Source: Linepithema humile (taxonomy: Eukaryota > Arthropoda > Insecta > Hymenoptera > Formicidae). Taken from it: a DNA stretch of 64,000 nucleotides. Within the stretch, counting starts at the first letter, position 1. Every line of letters begins with the position of its first letter. Where the stretch lies: the NCBI RefSeq assembly GCF_040581485.1, contig NC_090130.1, positions 10,613,426 through 10,677,425 on the forward strand. The letters run 5' to 3'. A program made the position numbers and the translations under genes. Below, in pieces: positions 27,090-38,440 of the stretch. The notes under the pieces were generated by a model that was not told the DNA's origin, searched no databases, and saw only the letters and a list, made by a program, of their open reading frames with translations.

Positions 27090-28160
27090 CACCGAGAGAA
27101 GACCATAGCGGTTTGGCGCTCCGCTTGTAATTTACAGTGCGCCCCGTCGTGTCTCTACACCCACGAATTCCCTCTCTCCTTCTCTCCGTCACTCTCTGCT
27201 TCCCTTTGCCTCTTTCGCGTTCCTGACGGTGACTAAGATTGTGCTTACATGTTCGTGCACTTAAGTTTTTCCACACGTCTTCTTTACCTTTCTCTATTTT
27301 TTAACGTCTCTTCATTTGTCTGCTATCCAATACTGGCTTAAATGTGACTGTGAGATCGAAAATTCATCGACATTATCGTAATTTTTGTTGCCAAATAAAA
27401 AGATCGTTTTTCTGATAAGAGGATTTGTTGGAAACGCGATAAAGACGAAATAGTTGCATTCAATGACACGATGCTTCAACTAATATTTCATAGATTTACG
27501 GTTATTGTGCTTTCGTCACCAGTCATTTGTATCAAAATAAAATCGGTGGAAATCTCACATGTGACTACTTGTTCAGTTATTTCTCTTCCCACAACTAAAT
27601 TTTTATGTAGCTATTCTATAGTTGTTAGAGAAAAAGCTGTTTTAATCCTGCCACTAAATAAAAACAAACTCCGCTCAAAGTACGAAATATGCGTCTGCGG
27701 CTTGAAAAGCGAAGCAAAGTTTTCAATCGATTTCCGCTAAATAAGAGACGCGATAACCGCTTTAATTTAAAATCGTCAGTATCGCATTCGCATTCGTATT
27801 CGCATTCTAATTCATTCTGACAGTCGAAATAGTAATAAATCGCGTGGAGACCACATACTGTGCTATTTTTTTCAAGATTTTTATTATGTATAACTGAACA
27901 GATTAATTGATACAAATTTATCGTAATTTTCTGATATATCGCACAGTTTCTTGCGATGATCCTTTTACAAATTTAACCAAACAAATGATGAATTGCAAAA
28001 AAAGAAACGGATATAATTAGAAGTCTACATATATACTATTTTACTTGTAAAGATTCACTCATTTGAGTGTGTATAGATATATACAATCATATACCTTGTA
28101 TCAATACAAAAGTGTAAAAAATATATGTAAAGACGGTTGAAAAATTCGAATGTCGTTTAA
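27090..28160. other. no gene seen
   Basis: A pyrimidine-rich patch at 27.17-27.22 kb is followed by AT-rich unique sequence. The 89- and 96-codon frames at 27.47-27.92 kb overlap on opposite strands, with no recognisable family. Confidence 0.45.
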
Positions 28161-28259
28161 GGCTGTGTTCCGAAATTCACTGCCAGTACTGAAAATCTAC
28201 AATATACGTAACGTAAATTACAGATTTCCAGTACTGGCGGTCAATTTCGGAACGCAGCC
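28161..28259. mobile_element. 99-bp palindromic MITE, GGCTG...CAGCC, flanked by TAA
   Basis: The element is an almost complete palindrome with arms beginning GGCTGTGTTCCGAAATT and ending AATTTCGGAACGCAGCC, and a centre containing ACGTAACGT. TAA flanks both ends, consistent with the 3-bp target duplications of PIF/Harbinger-type MITEs. Related copies are at 38198-38296 (same ends and centre, different arms) and 38594-38661 (truncated). It lies about 190 bp upstream of the small gene starting at 28445. Confidence 0.75.
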
Positions 28260-28444
28260 TAAATATCTTAAATGTAAACTATAATAACAATAGAAAAATC
28301 CTATTTACTCTGGATACGAATCGAGAATTTCAATATTACCGCGCGATAGCTATAGTAACAACCTAACGTATCGAACAAACCGCGTGTATACTTTGGTCAG
28401 ATTCGTTACTCACGATTATATTAGTCGTGCGAAAAAATATTGAA

Positions 28445-29136
28445 ATGTCTGAAGAAAAACAAATTAAGGAGAGTAAAAAAGTGACTGTGTGTGAGATTCC
28501 TGTAAAATGTGATAACTTTAAAAGCGAAGTGGCTGTTGATAATATTCGGTAATACATTTACATATTGTAATTATAACATATATATATTTTAATTCCAATT
28601 CAGAACATTCAGAACATTAATAAACTTATTTTTATTTCCGGATACATCAACAAATCAATTATTTTATTATTTCAGCAAAGAAGTAAACTTTCTCGAAAGC
28701 ATGTCGCAACAATCTTGGCCGCACAAGTACAAATATCTAACTGGGCAATTTTTTAGCGAGGTATATTTTAAAAGTTTCGCTTGACCCGAGTACACGGTAG
28801 AAAAAAAAGCGTACAAACTATTAATGAATTTCAATATGTCCGCCCTGTCACTGACCGTAGGTGTTAGCGGTAGAATGCAAAAGAGTGGGATTTCCGGTGG
28901 ATACTTTTGAACGTGACCTGCCGGAAGACACGATCGAACGTTCACCGATTCTTTTGAAACCTTCACCGGCCTTCCCCAAAACGACATTCGCCGAGATTGG
29001 ACATCGCTCGTCTCGCGCGGAATATAATTTAGAATTTGCTGGCCGTTTATACATCTCGCCAAAGTGGACGATCGAGCCTTCCACGGATTCTCCGGAATTA
29101 CGCGTCACACAACAAAAATTTATTTTTTTGGGTTGA
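28445..29136 (+). CDS. 154-aa protein, possibly CIMIP1/C20orf85-like ciliary protein (3 exons)
   Basis: Exons 28445-28548, 28676-28760 and 28861-29136 join in phase (34 codons + 2 nt, 1 nt + 28 codons, then 92 codons with TAA). All introns are GT-AG (donors CG|GTAATA and GAG|GTATAT; acceptors TTTCAG and CCGTAG). The ATG context is GAAATG. An AATAAA lies at about 29204, 65 bp past the stop. The protein is acidic-basic mixed, with no signal peptide or membrane segment. A mid-protein SWPHKYKYL (48-56) and a later PSPAFPKTTFAEIGHRSS (98-115) resemble the WP..W.FL and PSPP.P.TT..IGWRS blocks I recall from the C20orf85/CIMIP1 family of ciliary microtubule inner proteins. That match is from memory and partial. 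The gene model is more certain than the name. Confidence 0.7.
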
Positions 29137-29203
29137 TAATTTTAACCATTTGCATACATAATGTGTCAATACGTATCTAAAAATGAATATAATACCTCCT
29201 AAA

Positions 29204-29209
29204 AATAAA
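29204..29209 (+). terminator. polyadenylation signal AATAAA for the 28.4-29.1 kb gene
   Basis: AATAAA about 65 bp downstream of the TAA stop of the three-exon gene, in AT-rich DNA. No other gene end lies nearby. Confidence 0.5.
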
Positions 29210-29387
29210 CAAACACATACACATCACACATATCAGTACAATATTCTTACCTGGTGGTGATGATTAATTATTGCACTTTGGCGAGAAGATAATCTGAAAA
29301 CGAATTGATGAATCTTCAACGATTTCAAGCGAGGCAAGAACGAAACAAAATGGCTGATATTATAAACACAATATATATTACAATTAG

Positions 29388-29505
29388 CGTTTTCGAGTGA
29401 ACGGATTTTACTATTTTACTATAAATTCAAATCTTTTATTGGCAGAGACAATGCAATGACGTCATTAATCAACCTTGAGTCGATCAAAATCCGTTCACTC
29501 GAAAA
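29388..29505. mobile_element. about 118-bp element with 20-bp inverted ends
   Basis: The left end reads TTTTCGAGTGAACGGATTTT and its complement AAAATCCGTTCACTCGAAAA is at the right end. The interior is AT-rich unique sequence with no coding capacity. Size and structure fit a MITE; target duplications are not clear. Confidence 0.7.
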
Positions 29506-29509
29506 TGAT

Positions 29510-30105
29510 TGTACATAGTATTTAAAATGTTACGTAGATATTTGACATTTTACGCGAAACATTTGCAATAATGTTTTGTATTCATGAATTACAATCAATA
29601 TATTATGATAAATACGAATAAATGCACAAAATGGCAAAATATTGGTGACAAGTATGAAGCAGTTTAAATGCGACTCTGTAATTGCCACAATACGTTCTGA
29701 AATTAATTTTTGTTCGAAATTATCAAAGAACTTGCAATTTTCCAAATGCGTCAACATAATCCAAAATAGCAAAGCAATAGTAATTACTCTATGTAGAAAT
29801 AACGTTGAATGGTGTACATACCTATGACAATTATTATGCATCAGAGGCTTGATTTTTCAATTAAAAAAAAAAGTATGTGTGTAATCAATCAGAAACTCAG
29901 TGTAGGCGAAAAAATGTTCATATTAAGCTTCTGATTATGCGCATATGTTTTTCTTGCGGATAAATTGGAGAATAGACCCCCAGTACTTTCGATGTGCTTC
30001 GGAGAGGAAATAACTTAACCTAACCTCTAACATTTGAAAATAATTTCAATGCGACTTTGTGTGTACAAAATTCGAGTTTCTAATATTAGAATTGCGGTTA
30101 TGCAC
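29510..30105. other. no certain gene; possible decayed receptor-like fragment on minus strand
   Basis: The minus strand is open at 29530-29841 with a hydrophobic, Leu/Ile/Phe-rich translation ending in LLQMFRVK. A diverged relative of part of this sequence occurs at about 34.44-35.0 kb with stop codons (see findings). No start codon context or splice chain could be built. Confidence 0.35.
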
Positions 30106-30107
30106 AA

Positions 30108-31314
30108 TCCTCATAAAAAAACCTTTCCAAAAAATTGTTTTTTTAAAAAAAGTTTTCCTCATAAAAAACCTTTTCAAAGAACTGTACTTTCAAAAATATA
30201 TTATATTAAAAAAAAGTTTTTCTTACAAAAAACCTTTCCAAAAAAAGTTGTATATATCATAAAAAACTTTCCAAAAAGATTGTATTTCCAAAAATATATT
30301 ATAAAAAAATCTTTTTAAAAAAATTATATATATTTATTATAAAAAACCTTTCCAAAAAAATTGTACTTTTAAAAAAAGTTGTATATATTAAATAAAAATT
30401 TGCTACATATTCTGTCTATAAAAGAGGTGATATCAGAAAATGACGCCAAGTTTAAATAAAGAACCTTTCAAAAAAAGTTGCATGTATATCTAATTATTTA
30501 TTTAAAAATGATATTTATGTTTATATCTAGTTAATTCTTCTTAAGTATACTTTTTAAAATAATTGCATCTGTATCTAGTTATTTTTTTTATATCTGTATC
30601 TAGTTAAATAAAAAAATTTTTCAAATTTAATCAAAATAAAAAAATATTACAAAATTTTGCAAAAAACTTGGCGCTGCTATAAAATAGCCTTCATTGCTCT
30701 ATAATATTTTAAGATGTATAATAATATTTTAAGGCTATTTTATAGCAGCGCCAAGTTTTTTGCAAAATTTTGTAATATTTTTTTATTTTGATTAAATTTG
30801 AAAAATTTTTTTATTTAACTAGATACAGATATAAAAAAAATAACTAGATACAGATGCAATTATTTTAAAAAGTATACTTAAGAAGAATTAACTAGATATA
30901 AACATAAATATCATTTTTAAATAAATAATTAGATATACATGCAACTTTTTTTGAAAGGTTCTTTATTTAAACTTGGCGTCATTTTCTGATATCACCTCTT
31001 TTATAGACAGAATATGTAGCGAATTTTTATTTAATATATACAACTTTTTTTAAAAGTACAATTTTTTTGGGAAGGTTTTTTATAATAAATATATATAATT
31101 TTTTAAAAAAGATTTTTTTATAATATATTTTTGGAAATACAATCTTTTTGGAAAGTTTTTTATGATATATACAACTTTTTTTGGAAAGGTTTTTTGTGAG
31201 AAAAACTTTTTTTTAATATAATATATTTTTGAAAGTACAGTTCTTTGAAAAGGTTTTTTATGAGGAAAACTTTTTTTAAAAAAACAATTTTTTGGAAAGG
31301 TTTTTTTATGAGGA
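30108..31314. repeat. 1.2-kb near-perfect inverted repeat, arms about 583 bp
   Basis: The left arm (30108-30690) and right arm (30731-31314) are nearly exact complements around a spacer of about 40 bp. The spacer itself contains a short direct repeat (ATAATATTTTAAG). The outer third of each arm consists of degenerate units of the type CTTTCCAAAAAA...CATAAAAAA. The inner part contains CTTGGCGCTGCTATAAAATAGCC. Arm identity looks very high, which suggests recent formation or gene conversion. No open frame of note. Best described as a foldback-type element or a large palindrome. Confidence 0.9.
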
Positions 31315-31319
31315 AAACT

Positions 31320-31866
31320 TTTTTTTAATATAACAAGGCGTGTACTTGGCGCCCTTTTTTTACCTTTTTTTAAAAAAAAGGTTTTTTTGTGAGATATCAT
31401 TTCTTTTTTTTAGTAAAAATAATTTTAATAAATATGATTCTTTTTTTTTAGTAAAAATAATGGTAATAATATCCCACCATCACTCCCGTCATATTTTCAA
31501 TACGACGATCCTCTTTTTGATTATAGAAATCTTAATTTATATACAAACCTAATAATTTTTTTTTATATTTTACAACATGTTTTATAAGAAAATTATTAGT
31601 GATTATAAAAAGGGTATAAAAAACCATCTGTATTTCTAAGTTATTGCGTTTTTTCATATATAAAAACAGATTACTTTTGATCAAATTTCTGTAAGAATGA
31701 CAAAAACATCTTTAGCACCTCTAGGCCATTGTCTTTTTTTAATTAGCGTATCGTCAGCTTCAATCCAAGTGTTAGACATTTTTTCTCTATAAACATTACA
31801 TACCTGCCGATTCCACCAATGTGCACAAAGTACACTTTCTGTCCACTAACTACAGAATACTAACAA
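31320..31866. other. no gene seen between two inverted repeats
   Basis: T-rich sequence with long T runs at 31.32-31.46 kb, followed by AT-rich unique sequence. TTTACC and AAGGTTTTTTT pieces near 31360 resemble units of the preceding inverted repeat. Confidence 0.5.
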
Positions 31867-33758
31867 GGGAACGTTCACAAGTGTCCCCTCCCCCGATTTG
31901 ATTCTCCTTGAAATATGTTGTAAAACATACAATTTGAGGAGACACGTATTTTTTTATAGCGGCCCTAACTCAAATTTAAGGGATCAAACACTCCTTTGAA
32001 AAAAAAACGGTTTTTTTCTTTGTGTGTAACTATCGCCAAAACCGTAGGAGATAAAAAAATATTTCAAATAGAAGTTGTATGGCTTGTAATGGACTTTATA
32101 ACTGTGTAGTTAAATTTTCAAAAAATGAAATTTTTTTAATTTACCCCCACCCCTTGTTATTATTTTTTCAAATTTCAAAATTTTTGTAATGACAAAAGTT
32201 GTAGCATTTTTTACGCTGAATTCAACCATATATGATTTTATTATGTTTCGAAATCACATCTTTCAAAAATGAGTCATCAGTATCACATTATATGCGTCGC
32301 GCTGCATGACCGTTTATACCGCACTTGTGTTGTGCATAGTCGCAAAATAAATATAAAAATGACATGTTATTATATATTTGAGAAAGAAAAGTTAACTAAA
32401 ATTGTTGCTAAAGCATCTCTTTTACATTACACTCTTATAGATAATCGCTGCATTTCGTGCGCAGCGCGTTGTTATATGCAAGTTAGCTATCAGCGCATAT
32501 TACACTTTGAAGTTTTGCTTGCAGTGACCACGGGAAAATAATTTATGAAACGAAAACAGTGAATGAATCAATCTATTCAACATATATCTACTCTGACTCT
32601 ACCTTCTTGGCCCGACTTGACTGAGAATGAAATAAAATATAAAATTCTGTACAGTTCACTCTTTTTCAATAATTTTAACATACTGTGATTCTACATGCTA
32701 TTACATTCCACTAAATTACTACGATTTTTTTAAACTATGGTATATAAAATGTATATTATAAGTATAATTATAATATATATAAATAAGCTTATATATATAT
32801 AAAAAAGCTTATTTATTGTATCAATATATTATAATTATACTTATAATATACATTTTATATTTCAAGATTTTATATACCATAGTTTAAAAAAATCGTAATA
32901 ATTTAATAGAATGTAATAGTATGTAGAATATATCGCAGTATATTAAAATTATTGAAAAAGAGTATGTACAGAATTTTATTCATTGTCAGTCAAGTCGGGC
33001 CAAGAGAGTAGAGTCAGGGTGGATATATGTTGAATAGATTATATAATTCATTCACTGTTTTCGTTTCATAAATTATTTTCCCGTGGTCACTGCAAGCAAA
33101 ACTTCAAAGTGTAATATGCGCTGATAGCTAACTTGTATATGACAACGCGCTGCATACAAAATGCAGCGATTATCTATAAGAGTGTAATGTGGAAGGGATG
33201 CTTTAGCAACAATTTTAGTTAACTTTTCTTCCTTAAATATGTGATAACATGTCATTTTTATATTTATTTAACGACTATTGCGCAACACAAGTGCGGTATA
33301 AACAATGCGTCATGCAGCGCGACGCATATAATATGATACTGATGACTTATTTTTGAAAGATGCGATTTCGGAACATAATAAAATCATATATGGTTGAATT
33401 CAGCGTAAAAAAAGCTACAACTTTTGTCATTACAAAAATTTTGAAATTCGAAAAAATAATACCAAGGGGTAAGAGTAAATTAAAAAAAATTACATTTTTT
33501 GAAAATCCAACTATATATATACACAGTTATAAAGCCATTACAAGCCATACAACTTCTACTTGAAACATTTTTTTATATCTCCTACGGTTTTGGCGATAGT
33601 TACACACAAAGAAAAAACTGGTTTTTTTCAAAAGGGTGTTTCACCCTTTAAATTTGAGTTAGGGCCGCTATAAAAAAATACGTGTCTTCTCAAATTGTAT
33701 GTTTTACAACATATTTCAAAGAGAATCAAATCGGGAGGGGACACTTGTGAACGTTCCC
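31867..33758. mobile_element. 1.9-kb foldback element, ends GGGAACGTTCACAAGTGTCC
   Basis: The left end begins GGGAACGTTCACAAGTGTCC and the right end is its complement, GGACACTTGTGAACGTTCCC. Matching continues, with scattered differences, through arms of roughly 920 bp that meet at an AT-rich centre near 32790-32800 (AAGCTTATATATATATAAAAAAGCTT). Each arm carries a corresponding open frame (32269-32541 plus, 33073-33255 minus) whose translations share a C-terminus (...YQRILHFEVLLAVTTGK). They are the same arm sequence read outwards-in on opposite strands. No recognisable transposase. Confidence 0.88.
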
Positions 33759-33769
33759 TTTAAGAGTGT

Positions 33770-35265
33770 TGTCAGCATGTGTGTTGCTACACTTCTGCAC
33801 TTTAAGACGAGAAAAATTTTTTTTATAAAGATTACTATTATTTTGATATACACTATCTCTATTCGTCTCCACAACACGTTACATATACATTTTACGACCA
33901 ATATTAATTATATCAATGTGATTAGTATCATCAAAGCTGCGAGCTGACAGGTCTGAGCGCCGCCATGTTGGAAAAGGACAGACATCTTTTAGAAAAAGAA
34001 AGGAAAGAAAAAAGACGCCCTTATGCGGGAATCGACATTTCACGGGATGTAGAAAAGGACAACCATGTCGCATTTTGATGCTTCTAGTTGATAAAGGAAA
34101 AACTTATATATTAGAGAAGGATGACGAACAGACGACGACGACGACGACCAAGCTTACATAGATTTCGGCATATTTCGACTTTGGCAAACTTTGGCAATTA
34201 ATATATTTTTTTAGAAAGCATGTACAAAAAAAGTAAAGATACTTTTATTATGTAAATCGCATGTGCTCTATCGATTGAGTCTATTATAAATTCGATCGGT
34301 TCACGCATTATTGAGATATGAAAATCTCGACTCCTATCAGCTCATGTGCTCGCGTAAAGATACACGGTCGGTCTTGCGCTGCGCGTGAACTTGGCGCGAG
34401 ACACTACCGTGTCTCTTGATAGTGCGCGCAGTTAACGACAAATATCCGATATTTCATGATGACTATTTACGATAGATTTTCCTGAATGTTGCACAAAAGA
34501 TACTTTTACAACACAATCGCGAGAAAAACGAAAAGATTTTAAAACTCTCCCGTCGCCGCGATATGTTCTAAAACTGACCATAATTCGAGATACATCGAAA
34601 TAGGCACAACACAAAATAGCTAAGCAATAGCAATTATAATATAACATAAAAATACAAATTCATATATTTCGGCAATTTTTAAAAATGCACAAGATTACAA
34701 ATTATGTTACATAAAATAATCAGTAAACAGCTTAATAGAAACAAAAATATATGTATATATACTTGATGATGATCATTCGATGTTCGTTGATTTGTTGATG
34801 CATTTTGATAAGAAAATAACCTGTAATATGCGCAATGTATGAAGATGATCTCGAACTTGGAGTATAGCTAGATTGTACAGTGATATTAGACGCGTATCTT
34901 GTCGATGAAACTTGACGAGAAACATTTGCAATAATCTTTCGCACGTGCAAATTTTACTTTTAAACAATACAATAATTATAAGAAATACGGAATAGTTTCA
35001 AATTCGACAAAATACGGTTCTGTGAATATCGCAGCGAGTTTGAAAATTTACAATAATTCGAGATTTATCGAAGGGCAATCTTGCGATTCTCGAAGTGATG
35101 AATTCGTCGATATAGAGCTAATCGCAACATAGCTTTTTAACATAGAAATAATTTGAAACTAGCTATTTAAATTAGCTATAAAAATGATTCAAATAATAAA
35201 TTAGTTGTAACATATTCAATATGTGAAGAATTGTGCAATATTGAAAATAATATTAAAACAAAAAA
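33770..35265. other. no intact gene; (GAC)n and possible decayed receptor-like sequence
   Basis: A (GAC)n or (ACG)n run lies at about 34128-34147. From 34.43 to 35.1 kb the minus strand reads hydrophobic receptor-like segments interrupted by stops. One shares nucleotide words with 29.53-29.84 kb (AAAATAGCAAAGCAATAG versus AAAATAGCTAAGCAATAG; GAAACATTTGCAATAAT in both). Confidence 0.35.
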
Positions 35266-35267
35266 TT

Positions 35268-35273
35268 TTTATT
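35268..35273 (-). terminator. polyadenylation signal AATAAA for UTP4
   Basis: The plus-strand TTTATT here is AATAAA on the coding strand, about 39 bases after the UTP4 stop codon. Confidence 0.55.
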
Positions 35274-35311
35274 TCTTACTAATATTTTGCAGCAGATTTC
35301 ATACTCAAGAT

Positions 35312-37843
35312 TTACACGCCAAAGAATTTTTGTTTTAGTGTGGGTGGTAATTTTTCAGTCAAGGAGGCTGGATTTACTTCAACTGCAACCAATTCTTCAT
35401 TGTTCAACCAATTTAAGTAGACGAGATGCTGCAAATAATAAAAATTATCATATTTTGCCTTTTCGCTATTATTCAATTTAAAACAAAATTTTCCTTAGAT
35501 CAGCAATATTACCTTATATTTTTTGGTAACTTGGAATGCGTGTTGAAATTGTGAGCTTAAAATTGAATTGCTATCTTCTGTATTTTCTCCATTTTCACGT
35601 TTTAGAATTTTTGCTTCTTTTTCTGGCAGATCGTTGATCTTATTAATAATGTACACGCTTGAATCGTCCTGCATGATTATGACATTTTCGTTATGAGGGT
35701 CGAATATAATATTTATTATTGGAAATGGACGCGCTAACCATTGCTTTGATAGTCGATTTTGCAAATTATTAGAAAATTCTGTGTATTGCCTCCTAGGTAT
35801 ATTGTATTCGACGATCTGAAAATCAATTGTTATATACATAATTAGCAACGATAAACAGTAATTAGCACAATTACTATAGGCTGAATTTGGTTTTAAAAAA
35901 TAAATTAAAAAATAAATCTTAAATTTTTATTTTTTATTTTTAATTTAGGTCATTCTTAAAAAATACCACACACTTAAAGTTTAATACTGCTCATATAAAA
36001 ATAATGAATAACGTGATTTTATCTACATCTTGACAAATTCCTGCAATTTAAATCATAGAACTATATATACAGCATTCACTAACCTTATGATCGGAGTAAA
36101 CTATAACCAAATTGAGCGTGTTTTTCTGCACAGCCATCGCCGTCGGAGGGCAGCTGTACTTGGGCAATTGCCATGCCTTAAGTGATCCTGCTGTTACACC
36201 GTTGTCAATGAAATATATGGCAATCGCGCATTGTCGATCTGCACATACAAGATATTTGCTATCTGGAGAGAAACACACGAGACTGACATTTGTAATAGAT
36301 TCCTTCATTGTCGGAAACAAGCCGATCAATCTTAGACTTTTCTTATGCACTTTGAATAGCGTTACAATATTCTCGCTTCCATTATTGCCAATAGCGGCAA
36401 ATAACTTGCCATTTGGACTGAACAACATCTTTTGTATTCGATTCATAGATAAATCAATGTCATTCTTGGATAATTGAGCATCTCCATCTACTACATCAAA
36501 ATTGAAAACTCTGACGTGCGTGTCTGTTGAATACACGATTGTTTTTGAATCTTTATTAATGGCGCAAGATACAATGCTCTCGCCACTCTTTGTTTCTAAT
36601 TGCAACAGTTTTATAGGTTCCTTGTCCAACTGATGCAACATAGAAGTGCCTATTAATTTTGGACAGTCTTTAGTGACTGAACCAAGTCTCCACAGCTCCA
36701 GATAGTTTGTGTATCGCAACAAAATACATCTAGATTTTCGACAAACTATAGCACAAGGTGGTTGAAGTAAAGGGGGATATTTTACAAGATTTTTTGGCGG
36801 ATAACTAGACACAGCTAAATATCCATCTACTCCAGCCGAATAGAGTTTTCCATTGGCTTCTACAAGCGCTCTGACATCGTGGACATGCAATCTCCTCTCA
36901 ATTCCTTTTACCCATTGAGACTTTCCACTTGATTTTAGAGTAACCTTGCAGAAACTTCTTACAACTGGATCCACACCAGCGCAATATAAAACATTCATAT
37001 CGTGTGACAAAGCAATAGCCAATATATCAGCTGTATGACTTTCATGAGATTCTATTAATATTCCTGCTTGAGGGTCCCAGAAACATAAGAAACCGTTAGA
37101 ATCACCTGAAATTATTATATTGTCATCTGTAACTGCAAGGCACCACATTGTTGTATTTTTTCTGATGTTACTTCGAACAGTCGTCATTTTGTGTATTGCA
37201 TGTCCAGATATAGCATTCCACACCCTGATGGTATCTGTAGAACCTGTATAAATCATCTCCCCTGTGTTGTCCCATTTAATACACAAAATTCTCCCTATCT
37301 GCTTATCAAATATTCCATCATAAATTAGTTTATCTTCGTGGATAGTGAAAATATTAATATATCCATCTTCTGTACCAACTGCTAAACGAGTTTTCTCGTG
37401 ATTCACATCCATACACCAAGCTGCACCTCCCATCACCATGACTTCATGCTTGATTGTTTGCGTCGTCAAGTCATATTCTACTACTGCACCTTGTGGACCA
37501 GTCGAGAACAATCTGGGACCGATCCAGAGTATGCTATCCACTGAGTTCTCAATATGACCGGCTATAATGCATTCGACGAATGGAGTATTCCCAACATTCC
37601 AAATTTCTATGGAGTAATCCTTTCTTTGAAAGAGAAAAATAAAAAAAAAAGTAGTAAGAAAAAAGTATGTTTGCAAAAATTAATACTAATTATATAAATA
37701 GTATTAAATATATAGTAAAATAAATGCTAACAAACTAACCTTGCGAGAGCTAATTTTTTCGTTTTTGGTTCATGACACAAGCAAGTTACGGATTTCGGTT
37801 CCAAATCATAAAACCTGATATTATGTATACGATATGAAGCCAT
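35312..37843 (-). CDS. UTP4: U3 snoRNA-associated WD-repeat protein UTP4/cirhin (4 exons, 687 aa)
   Basis: Exons in transcription order are 37843-37740, 37623-36084, 35815-35513 and 35428-35312. All joins are GT-AG and in phase, giving 687 codons plus TAA, matching the usual length near 690. UTP4 is a WD40 protein of the t-UTP subcomplex of the small-subunit processome, which binds nascent pre-rRNA in the nucleolus and helps form 18S rRNA. The start MASYRIHNIRFYDLEP corresponds to the conserved VHRVRFFNYEP start. Propeller-type repeats follow, with IRVWNAISG, LCFWDPQAG and LELWRLGS among the recognisable blades. HDVRALVEANGKLYSAGVDG and IVEYNIPRRQYTEFS are further family blocks. The conserved tail is NNEELVAVEV...LPPTLKQKFFGV. 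I am sure of the family; orthology to cirhin is strong by collinearity. Confidence 0.96.
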
Positions 37844-37940
37844 AACTACTTATTTCTGTGTCATTAAATATAAAATCTCACATTTAACAAATTACACCTA
37901 CTCACATCTACCACATGTATTGTAAATTCAACCATCATAT

Positions 37941-37946
37941 CACGTG
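37941..37946. promoter_or_regulatory. CACGTG E-box upstream of UTP4
   Basis: A perfect palindromic E-box lies 98 bp upstream of the UTP4 ATG and 24 bp upstream of a divergent ATG at 37970. CACGTG is the Myc/Max class site, common in promoters of ribosome-biogenesis genes. Occupancy is inferred. Confidence 0.4.
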
Positions 37947-37969
37947 GGTGACTTTTTCTAAGAAAAAAC

Positions 37970-38046
37970 ATGGCGTTAGACAAAGTTTCTAGAGAGGACT
38001 TTCCTATTGGATATCGACATTTCATGCATCGGACATCAAAAGCAAT
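37970..38046 (+). CDS. orphan first coding exon divergent from UTP4
   Basis: ATG at 37970 in a good context (AAACATGG) opens a protein-like frame starting MALDKVSREDFPIGYRHF, running 25 codons plus 2 nt to a good donor (CAAT|GTAAGTTG). It is only 126 bp from the divergent UTP4 start, with the E-box between them, as expected for a bidirectional promoter. I could not find a following exon: the nearest acceptor (TCTATTTTAG at about 38154) gives an immediate stop, which would make a 26-residue peptide. The rest of the intron is occupied by MITEs. It may be a micropeptide, a broken gene or a chance frame. Confidence 0.3.
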
Positions 38047-38197
38047 GTAAGTTGCTCATATAGATAAAATTTGACAATTTATGACTAAAGAAATAATTTA
38101 TTTAGTTTAAAAGCCTGTCTATATTATTATATATATCTATTATTCTATTTTAGATAGAAAATTTAGACATTTTACAAAAATAATCTATTGACACCAT

Positions 38198-38296
38198 GGC
38201 TGCGTTCCGTAAAGAGCATATGCGCGCATATATCTACAGTATACGTAACGTATACTATAGATACATGCGCGCATATGCTCTTTACAAAACGCAGCC
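38198..38296. mobile_element. 99-bp palindromic MITE, second family member
   Basis: Ends GGCTGCGTTCCG / AAAACGCAGCC and centre TATACGTAACGTATA match the MITE at 28161. The arms differ, containing AAAGAGCATATGCGCGCAT and its complement. CAT flanks both ends as a 3-bp duplication. Confidence 0.75.
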
Positions 38297-38315
38297 CATA
38301 TATGTAATACTACTA

Positions 38316-38439
38316 TAGGTATGTTCCACTTGGCGATCGCAACGCTTGTGGAATCATTTTATCTTTGTTTTTCATCGAAAGTTAAAGAAAGATAGATAAT
38401 GCTCGCGAGCGTTGCGATCACCAAGTGGAACTCAGCCTA
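38316..38439. mobile_element. about 124-bp palindromic element
   Basis: The left end TAGGTATGTTCCACTTGG pairs with the right end CCAAGTGGAACTCAGCCTA, with a second paired block GATCGCAACGCT / AGCGTTGCGATC. The loop is AT-rich and about 55 bp. It abuts the next MITE at 38441. Confidence 0.7.
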
Positions 38440-38440
38440 T

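Noticed and set aside
32269..33255. Two similar small genes on opposite strands
   Set aside because: They are the two arms of one inverted-repeat element, so the similarity reflects the palindrome and not two genes.
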